Below, piece after piece: positions 1-5,849 of a stretch of DNA of 5,849 nt. The notes beneath the pieces were generated by a model. The model made no database searches and was not told the DNA's origin. It saw only the letters and a list, made by a program, of their open reading frames with translations. The stretch comes from Alphaproteobacteria bacterium. Lineage in GTDB: Bacteria > Pseudomonadota > Alphaproteobacteria > Rickettsiales > SXRF01. The stretch is from the NCBI GenBank assembly GCA_019243895.1, contig JAFATP010000077.1, positions 1 through 5,849 on the forward strand, read 5' to 3'. The stretch's first letter is position 1. Every line of letters begins with the position of its first letter. The translations under genes were made by a program, and so were the position numbers.

Positions 1-279
1 ATCGTAGTCATTGGGGGGTATTCCGTCAAAAAACGGCACTAGCCCGGGCGGCGAGCCATCCTTTCCGGCCTCGGGGCTTAAATCTGGATAAATAAGGCGG
101 ATCATTTCCACCCGCTCGTGGAAGGTCAGGGGATCGGTATCGCGGTCCCGTTTGAAATTGCTCGATCCCAAAAAAAGGATCGGCTCATACCCGCGCTCTT
201 TTATTTGATCGATCAGGTATTGATGGCCCTTATGCAGCGGCTGGAACCGACCGAGCAGAAAACCGTATTTCTTTGCCAT
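1..279 (-). CDS. NMN adenylyltransferase-like nucleotidyltransferase, N-terminal part (cut by window edge)
   Basis: This frame reads from ATG at 279 leftward through position 1 without a stop, giving the first 93 residues. The N-terminus has the signature of the HxGH nucleotidyltransferase superfamily: GRFQPLHKGH at residues 10-19, where H16 and H19 bind and activate the nucleotide triphosphate. A later DPLTFHERVEMI stretch (49-60) matches the region before the ER..MI helix in NadM/NadR-type NMN adenylyltransferases. Such enzymes join NMN and ATP to give NAD in the cytoplasm. Some relatives carry a C-terminal Nudix domain; that part would lie outside the window, so single-domain and bifunctional forms cannot be told apart. 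The second ATP-binding motif is also off the edge. The only in-frame ATG before an upstream stop (316-318) is the one at 279, and no Shine-Dalgarno sequence precedes it. It is divergent from radA. The superfamily call is firm; the exact substrate is inferred. Confidence 0.82.
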   Translation of the reverse strand, partial: MAKKYGFLLGRFQPLHKGHQYLIDQIKERGYEPILFLGSSNFKRDRDTDPLTFHERVEMIRLIYPDLSPEAGKDGSPPGLVPFFDGIPPNDYD

Positions 280-360
280 AGGAGTACCGCGCGATTTTCG
301 CTGGCGCAGGATAAGTCAAAAGCATAGGAATAGCTAGTATATTAACGCTTGCGTAAACTT
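280..360. promoter_or_regulatory. Divergent intergenic region, candidate promoters
   Basis: These 81 bp separate two divergent genes and should carry both promoters. On the plus strand TATATT (338-343) resembles a -10 box and would start transcription near 350, giving radA a leader of only about 10 nt; no convincing -35 is seen at the right distance. On the minus strand TTGACT (319 down to 314) resembles a -35, but the sequence 16-18 nt further on is a poor -10. No good Shine-Dalgarno precedes either start. The element positions are guesses from motif similarity; only the divergent layout is certain. Confidence 0.35.
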
Positions 361-1749
361 ATGCCCAAAGCAACCGCCCATTATATGTGCCAAGCCTGCG
401 GCGCGGTGACCAGTAAATGGGCCGGGCGATGCGAGGCGTGCGGCGAGTGGAACAGCATTATCGAGGAAAAGCAGGAGATCACGCCCAAGGGCCTCACCTC
501 CGGCAAGGGCAAGAAGCTTGGATTGGTGCCGCTTTCAATCGAGGTGGAGGACGCGCCGCGCCGCGAAACCGGCGTGGCCGAATTGGACCGGGTGTTGGGC
601 GGCGGGCTGGTGGAGGGTTCCGCCGTGCTGATCGGCGGCGATCCGGGCATCGGCAAATCCACGCTGCTGTTACAGGCGGCGGTGCGCGCGGCGACCGGCG
701 GACTTTCATGCGTGTACGTGACGGGGGAGGAATCCGTGGCGCAGGTGAGCCTGCGGGCGCGGCGGCTGGGGCTGGTGCATCCCGGCGTGAGCCTGGCGGC
801 CGCCACGTCCGTGCGCGATATCCTGGCGAGCCTGGACGCGCCGCAGCCGCCGGACATGGTGGTGATCGACTCGGTGCAGACCATGGTGGTGGACAATATC
901 GAGGCGGCGCCGGGCACGGTTTCCCAGGTGCGCGCCGCCTCCCACGAGCTGATCCGCCTGGCCAAGCGGCGGGGCTTTACACTGTTCCTGGTGGGGCATG
1001 TCACCAAGGACGGGCAGATCGCCGGTCCGCGCGTGCTGGAGCACATGGTGGATACCGTGCTTTATTTCGAGGGCGAGCGCGCGCATCCATATCGCATTCT
1101 GCGCGCCGTGAAGAACCGCTTCGGCGGCACCGACGAAATCGGCGTCTTCACCATGACCGATCTTGGCCTGCAGGAAGTGGCCAACCCCTCCGCATTATTT
1201 CTTTCCGAGCGGAGCGAACATGTCAGCGGCGCCAGCGTTTTTGCTGGCATGGAGGGCTCCCGCCCCCTGCTGGTGGAGATTCAGGCGTTGGTGACGCCTT
1301 CTTATATGTCCAGCCCGCGCCGCGCCGTGGTGGGGTGGGACGGCAACCGGCTGGCGATGGTGCTGGCGGTGCTGGAGACGCGGCTTTCGGCGCGGTTTTC
1401 CGACCAGGAGGTCTATCTGAACGTGGCGGGCGGCCTGCGCATCGGCGAACCGGCGGCGGATTTGGCGGTGGCCGCCGCCTTGCTTTCGGCGCAGAGCGGT
1501 GTCCCCATCGCCGCCGATACGGTGATTTTCGGCGAAATCGGCCTGTCCGGCGAAGTGCGGCGGGTGTCGCGCAGCGAGGCGCGGCTGAAAGAGGCGGAAA
1601 AGCTGGGGTTTAAGAAAGCGGTCTGCAATGCCGCGGCACCGGCAACCCCCGCGGCAGGCGGGCTAAAAGTCCGGATGGTGACGCAGCTGGCCCAACTGGC
1701 GGAGGTTGCAAAACCGGGCGCGCCTGCGTATGATCTGGCCGCGCTATGA
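361..1749 (+). CDS. radA: DNA repair protein RadA
   Basis: RadA (Sms) is a RecA-like ATPase that drives branch migration of recombination intermediates and helps repair stalled forks. From ATG 361 the protein has 462 residues, normal for the family. In order it shows a four-cysteine zinc finger (C10, C13, C24, C27, spaced CxxC-x10-CxxC), a Walker A motif GDPGIGKST at 93-101, a Walker B ending in D170, the GHVTK segment near 212-216, the RadA hallmark KNRFG at 251-255, and from about residue 290 the Lon-protease-like C-terminal domain without protease function. An in-frame TTG at 349 would add four residues (MRKL); ATG 361 is preferred because known RadA proteins begin only a few residues before the zinc finger. 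Neither start has a clear Shine-Dalgarno. The stop overlaps the cvpA start as ATGA, so it heads an operon with cvpA and purF. Confidence 0.97.
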   Translation: MPKATAHYMCQACGAVTSKWAGRCEACGEWNSIIEEKQEITPKGLTSGKGKKLGLVPLSIEVEDAPRRETGVAELDRVLGGGLVEGSAVLIGGDPGIGKSTLLLQAAVRAATGGLSCVYVTGEESVAQVSLRARRLGLVHPGVSLAAATSVRDILASLDAPQPPDMVVIDSVQTMVVDNIEAAPGTVSQVRAASHELIRLAKRRGFTLFLVGHVTKDGQIAGPRVLEHMVDTVLYFEGERAHPYRILRAVKNRFGGTDEIGVFTMTDLGLQEVANPSALFLSERSEHVSGASVFAGMEGSRPLLVEIQALVTPSYMSSPRRAVVGWDGNRLAMVLAVLETRLSARFSDQEVYLNVAGGLRIGEPAADLAVAAALLSAQSGVPIAADTVIFGEIGLSGEVRRVSRSEARLKEAEKLGFKKAVCNAAAPATPAAGGLKVRMVTQLAQLAEVAKPGAPAYDLAAL

Positions 1750-2417
1750 TCAACGCCAATTTCACTTATTTCGATGCCGCCGTGCTTGGAGTGATGGCGC
1801 TGTCCTGCCTCTTTGCGTTCTTTCGCGGCTTCGTGCGCGAAATCCTTTCATTGGGCGCATGGATCGGCGCCGGGCTGATCACCCTTTATTATTTTCCTTC
1901 CCTCGCCGTGAAGATGCAGCCGCATTTCAAGAATCCGATGGTGGCGGCGGGCATTGCCACGCTAGGGCTTTATGTGACGTCCCTGCTGGGATTTTCCATT
2001 ATCAACGCCTTCATCCTGCGATACGTTAAGGAAGGCGGCGATGTGGGATTCCTGGATAACATGCTCGGACTTTTCTTCGGGGCGCTGCGCGGCGCCTTCA
2101 TCGTATCCCTGGCGTTCTTTCTGATGACCATGGGCATGAACGAGAAAGAATATCCCGAATGGCTGAAAGGCGCGCGCACGCGCCCGGCGGTGGAAAAAGG
2201 CGCATTGGTGCTGGCGCAGATCGCGCCCGAATATTTGCGCGATCTTTCCTCGCTCAATGACCGCATCACCGGGCGTAAGCATGTTTCCTCATCGCACCGA
2301 CATGCGGAAAAGCAGGAAAACGAAGAGTCCGGGGAATCCGACGCAGGCGCTTCGCAGTCTGATGTGCTGGAAAAAATGCTGGGAAATGTTCCCCAGAGCC
2401 GGGCTCTCGCGCCGTGA
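1746..2417 (+). CDS. cvpA: CvpA family inner-membrane protein
   Basis: CvpA was named for colicin V production; the family consists of small integral membrane proteins linked to envelope stress tolerance, and its biochemical role is unclear. The 223-residue product has four predicted membrane segments at roughly 9-26, 33-50, 65-92 and 106-130. It carries family-typical features: an Asp at the start of the first segment (D10), the FFRGFVREILSL loop after it (25-36), and the FGALRG motif (111-116) in the fourth segment. The tail from about residue 175 is polar and rich in Ser, Glu and His and is probably disordered; such tails are common in alphaproteobacterial CvpA. Its ATG overlaps the radA stop (ATGA) and its TGA overlaps the next start (GTGA), pointing to coupled translation. 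Location upstream of purF, as in Escherichia coli and many alphaproteobacteria, supports the assignment. Confidence 0.92.
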   Translation: MINANFTYFDAAVLGVMALSCLFAFFRGFVREILSLGAWIGAGLITLYYFPSLAVKMQPHFKNPMVAAGIATLGLYVTSLLGFSIINAFILRYVKEGGDVGFLDNMLGLFFGALRGAFIVSLAFFLMTMGMNEKEYPEWLKGARTRPAVEKGALVLAQIAPEYLRDLSSLNDRITGRKHVSSSHRHAEKQENEESGESDAGASQSDVLEKMLGNVPQSRALAP

Positions 2418-3209
2418 TTGTTTCCTATCTCCAGGCCATTCCCCGCACCTTCTATTCCCATGCTCTCTACCGCGAAGTATTGCAGGATTGGCAGGGTATC
2501 GGCTTCGGCTATCTGCTGCTGGTGCTGGCCATTCTCTGCGTGCCGGTGACGGCGGCGATCCTTTTCAGCCTGTCCAGCGCCGCCGCGCAATTTTCCGCCG
2601 GCGATTTCGATTATATCTTTAACCAGATCCCGCCGATGACCTTCCATGACGGCACGCTGAACACGGAGGTGCCCCAGCCTTATTACATCCGCGACCGGCA
2701 ATCGCAAACCCCGCTGGTGGTGATCGACACCACCCATGATGTGCTGCAATGGGCGAAAACGGGGGGTGACGCGCTGGTGGTGGGCCAGCACCAGATATTG
2801 CATAAGGATAAAGCGCGCGGGGAAACGCGCATCTATGATTTCCCCGCCAAGGGTGACTTCACCCTGACGCGCGACAATGCCCGGAGCATTGCCGAGCGCA
2901 TTGCCGCCTACGTTAAAATCCTGACGGTGATCTTCCTTTATCCTCTTTTACTTCTGGCGGTCATGGTGTATCGTATGGCGCAGATGCTGCTCTATGGGCT
3001 GCTGACGCTCGGCATGGGCAAGATAGTGAAAGTGCCGATGGAATATCAGGATGCGGTGCGCCTGGCATGTGTGGCGTGCACGCCGGTGCTGGCGGCGGAC
3101 GCGCTGACCATGATGATGATGATTCACCTGCCGGGGCTGGTTTTTTTCGCGCTGGCGATGGTGTGCATCTATTGCGCCGTTAAAGCGAACACGGAAAGAG
3201 GAACGGTAC

Positions 3210-3217
<8 letters not shown>
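2414..3217 (+). CDS. DUF1189-like multi-pass membrane protein
   Basis: The 267-residue product has a short cytoplasmic N-terminus, one membrane segment (about 29-52), a soluble region (about 53-165) and three or four further segments (about 167-201, 214-236, 238-257). The soluble part contains IPPMTFHDGTLNTE (72-85) followed by PLVVIDTT (100-107). This layout and the pattern of a proline-rich strand, a DG turn and a D-T-T strand match my memory of the DUF1189 family, whose function is unknown; I could not run a profile search. The soluble region is probably on the periplasmic side, but topology is inferred. GTG 2414 is chosen because it overlaps the cvpA stop (GTGA) and the first in-frame ATG comes only at codon 75, after the first membrane segment. 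Its end overlaps purF by 8 nt. A membrane protein here, next to CvpA, suggests a shared envelope role, which is inference only. Confidence 0.8.
3198..3202 (+). promoter_or_regulatory. purF ribosome binding site
   Basis: GAGGA lies 7 nt before ATG 3210, inside the end of the preceding gene. It is the clearest Shine-Dalgarno of the core operon and fixes the purF start. Confidence 0.75.
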
Positions 3218-4669
<1,452 letters not shown>

Positions 4670-4670
<1 letters not shown>

Positions 4671-4687
4671 GTTAATTTATTTTAACC
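4670..4687. repeat. Perfect inverted repeat GGTTAA-N6-TTAACC after purF
   Basis: GGTTAA (4670-4675) and TTAACC (4682-4687) are exact inverse copies around the 6-nt AT-only centre TTTATT. The repeat starts on the last base of the purF stop codon and ends 31 nt before the next start. The stem is weak and no T-run follows, so an intrinsic terminator is unlikely; a protein-binding operator is more plausible. It also resembles the alphaproteobacterial CtrA site (TTAA-N7-TTAAC), but the spacing here is 6. A weak sigma-70-like -35 (TTGCGC at 4650) lies upstream. The repeat is seen directly; its role is inference. Confidence 0.5.
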
Positions 4688-4705
4688 AAGCCACCTAACT
4701 CTCTT

Positions 4706-4710
4706 AGGAG
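4706..4710 (+). promoter_or_regulatory. Ribosome binding site of the 118-residue gene
   Basis: AGGAG ends 8 nt before ATG 4719, an ideal spacing. It favours that start over the in-frame ATG at 4743. Confidence 0.75.
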
Positions 4711-4718
4711 AAGCGCAT

Positions 4719-5075
4719 ATGCAAATTAAATTAGAACGCAAAATGGACACACAAAGTGAGCGCCCGCAGCCCGTGGCCGTCATTCGCTTTTTTGAAGCGA
4801 AGCCTTACCAAGCTGATCTTATCCATGAGGCGCTTCGCATTATTCCCGAAGAAGAAGCCGCGGTAACCCGCTGGGACTATCATGGCCCCAACGGCAACGG
4901 GGATGGCAAAGATAATTTAGAAGTGACATTACGCACGCGCAAAGCGGTGAAGTCATTGGGAGAATCCATCGCGGACGCCGAGTTGGTAGGGGATACGGAA
5001 AGAGTTAGGCGCGAGTTCACGCAATTGGCGAAGCGGCTGCCGAAAGATAGAAAAGACAAAGCGGCACAAAAGTAA
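4719..5075 (+). CDS. Hypothetical protein, 118 residues
   Basis: I do not recognise this family. The product is soluble, highly charged and without signal peptide, membrane segment or cysteine. Reading its sequence, a likely strand (VAVIRFF, 19-25) is followed by a helix (YQADLIHEALRIIP, 30-43), a strand around AVTRWDYHG, a Gly/Asn/Asp-rich turn (57-65), a strand (NLEVTLRTRK) and a long charged helix to a Lys-rich end. This would suit a small alpha/beta domain, but that is only a by-eye guess. A second ATG at 4743 would shorten it by eight residues; the strong AGGAG before 4719 supports the longer form. It follows purF by 48 nt and precedes the next start by 6 nt. Its GC content, hand-counted over a few lines at about 55%, is lower than in the purF start region, which fits a lineage-specific or acquired gene. 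Confidence 0.75.
   Translation: MQIKLERKMDTQSERPQPVAVIRFFEAKPYQADLIHEALRIIPEEEAAVTRWDYHGPNGNGDGKDNLEVTLRTRKAVKSLGESIADAELVGDTERVRREFTQLAKRLPKDRKDKAAQK
4783..4801. repeat. 7-bp inverted repeat inside the 118-residue gene
   Basis: TTCGCTT (4783-4789) and AAGCGAA (4795-4801) are exact inverse copies around TTTTG. They encode part of IRFFEAK, so the hairpin may be a by-product of the coding sequence. It could form an RNA stem about 65 nt after the start; no function is claimed. Confidence 0.3.
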
Positions 5076-5081
5076 ATAGCC

Positions 5082-5180
5082 ATGGATAAAATCCGTTTTT
5101 CCGGTGACTATTCCAATTACTTTGGCGAAAACACCGTGAGCAACAACCGGAAGAGTTGCTTGCGCGTGGTGGAGATATAG
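5082..5180 (+). pseudogene. Probable 5' fragment of the downstream gene, split by a frameshift
   Basis: ATG 5082 sits 6 nt after the stop of the preceding gene and opens a 32-codon frame ending at TAG 5178. Codons 1-22 (MDKIRFSGDYSNYFGENTVS plus two Asn) look like ordinary protein with GC-rich third positions, whereas the last ten (RKSCLRVVEI) do not obviously continue it. The adjacent frame used by the downstream gene is open from 5108 and reads PEELLARGGDIAVISP from 5147. Changing AACCGG at 5145-5150 to AACCCGG would join the two into one 233-residue protein running to 5782. I therefore read this as the amino end of that gene, displaced by loss of one C. The other possibilities are a sequencing error or a genuine 32-residue leader peptide. 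No Shine-Dalgarno is evident before 5082. Confidence 0.5.
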
Positions 5181-5182
5181 CC

Positions 5183-5782
5183 GTGATTTCCCCTACGACC
5201 CGGAGTTTCGGCTGGGATGCGCTGCACGTCCATCACCAGATTGCGAGCGCCCGGGCGGAGGGAAGTCTTATGTGCAACATCGGGCCTGCTAGAGTAATGG
5301 TAACGGAAGCAGAGCAGATATTGCGTGGCCGCGTGGAGCGATTTAAGGATCTGGTGGCGGCGGATCAACCGGGCATGCGTTACCGCAACCCTGAAGAATT
5401 CCTGCGTCAGTGCGAGCATTGCCTCACTGAGATTGGCCAGCATACCGCTGTGGGGGCGGAGTGGTGCACGGGGCAGCGCTTTTCTCTCGGTAACCCCGAC
5501 ACCGAGCGCCGAAAGGGGGAGAGAATAGAAAAACCCGTCGTGGATGCCCTTGAACCGGTTATTTTAGCGGATTGTATACGGGAACATCGGGAGGCAAAAC
5601 TGTTAACCGCCGCCGAAAAAATATTAATGAGAATATCGGCTCCGGGCGAGCACGAGGCGCTTCTAAGGAAACGGATGGAAGAAGCCTCGCCAGAGCAGCT
5701 GGGACCGAGCGTGCTGCATTATGTCCTCGACACGGCCTATCGCCGGGAAATGGCGCGAGTAAGAGGGCAGCTTGATTTATAA
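5183..5782 (+). CDS. Hypothetical protein, main part of a possibly frameshifted gene
   Basis: I do not recognise this protein. From GTG 5183 it has 199 residues and is soluble, charged and mostly helical by eye, with no signal peptide or membrane segment. Cysteines occur as C77-EH-C80, C95 and C131; CEHC followed by C95 could bind a metal, but nothing else supports this. The frame is open further left, to 5108. Candidate starts are TTG 5156 with poor spacing, GTG 5183 with GGAG at 5171-5174, and ATG 5270 with GGAGG at 5257-5261, which would give 170 residues. Codons between 5183 and 5270 look coding, so the longer form is given here. If the frameshift proposed near 5148 is real, the ancestral start is ATG 5082 and the full protein has 233 residues. 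It probably forms a pair with the preceding 118-residue gene. Several AT-ending and rarer codons (ATA, AGA, GTA) set it apart from purF. Confidence 0.62.
   Translation: MISPTTRSFGWDALHVHHQIASARAEGSLMCNIGPARVMVTEAEQILRGRVERFKDLVAADQPGMRYRNPEEFLRQCEHCLTEIGQHTAVGAEWCTGQRFSLGNPDTERRKGERIEKPVVDALEPVILADCIREHREAKLLTAAEKILMRISAPGEHEALLRKRMEEASPEQLGPSVLHYVLDTAYRREMARVRGQLDL
5257..5261 (+). promoter_or_regulatory. Candidate internal ribosome binding site
   Basis: GGAGG lies 8 nt before an in-frame ATG at 5270. It is as strong as any site in the window and could restart translation to give a 170-residue product beginning MCNIGPARV, which would matter if the upstream part is broken. Confidence 0.4.
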
Positions 5783-5849
5783 TGAGGAGTTGCGCTAAAC
5801 GCCCACGGTTGGAAAAAATGTTTCTGTGAAAGTGTCCAAGGGCGGATAT
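5783..5849. other. Right-hand flank with no identifiable feature
   Basis: After the TAA at 5780-5782 only short frames occur. ATG 5782 runs 15 codons to a stop at 5827, and GTG 5826 runs off the edge after eight codons without a ribosome binding site at normal spacing. No terminator hairpin is visible. Confidence 0.4.

Noticed and set aside
118..327. 69-codon plus-strand frame at the left end
   Set aside because: It lies opposite the nucleotidyltransferase, whose HxGH motif shows that the minus strand is the coding one.
417..1613. 398-codon plus-strand frame overlapping radA
   Set aside because: It is an out-of-frame reading of radA, dominated by Gly, Arg and Ala; the RadA frame carries every family motif.
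1970..2803. 277-codon minus-strand frame across cvpA and the next gene
   Set aside because: It spans a junction of two well-supported plus-strand genes and shows no domain or start signal.
3110..3123. Tandem ATG repeat (four Met codons in a row)
   Set aside because: It lies within a predicted membrane segment of the DUF1189-like protein and is too short to suggest a phase-variable tract.
5491..5511. CTCGGT...ACCGAG inverted repeat
   Set aside because: It is a 6-bp stem with a 9-nt loop inside coding sequence and no T-run, so chance is the simplest explanation.
5555..5849. Long minus-strand frame entering from the right edge
   Set aside because: It is open for over 90 codons but lies mostly opposite the plus-strand gene, with no recognisable protein motif; the part beyond 5783 is too short to judge.

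Overview
The window looks like chromosomal DNA of an alphaproteobacterium. This is inferred from the gene order radA, cvpA, (membrane gene), purF, which I know as an alphaproteobacterial arrangement, and from GC-rich third codon positions. I do not assign a genus. One nucleotidyltransferase gene on the minus strand leaves through the left edge. Everything else I can support is on the plus strand.

Left part (1-360): the first 93 codons of an NMN adenylyltransferase-like protein, then an 81-bp divergent intergenic region that should hold promoters for both directions. Neither flanking start codon has a clear Shine-Dalgarno sequence.

Core operon (361-4670): radA (DNA repair and recombination ATPase), cvpA (colicin V production family membrane protein), a DUF1189-like membrane protein and purF (first committed step of purine synthesis). 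They are packed with overlapping ends: ATGA, GTGA, and an 8-nt overlap before purF. This suggests one transcript with translational coupling. PurF has a propeptide and all four cysteines of the iron-sulfur type of the enzyme. The DUF1189-like gene between cvpA and purF is the unusual member.

Right part (4671-5849): base composition is visibly less GC-rich. A short AT-rich spacer carries a perfect GGTTAA-N6-TTAACC palindrome that resembles, but does not match, a CtrA site. Two genes I cannot assign follow. The first encodes 118 residues behind a strong ribosome binding site. The second begins 6 nt after it but appears to be broken by a one-base loss near 5148: its first 22 codons (from 5082) and the rest (to 5782) lie in different frames, and adding one C would join them into a 233-residue protein. 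The last 67 bases contain nothing I can call.

No tRNA, rRNA, CRISPR array, insertion sequence or phage gene was seen. The most useful leads are the frameshifted gene, the extra membrane gene inside the purF operon, and the palindrome downstream of purF.
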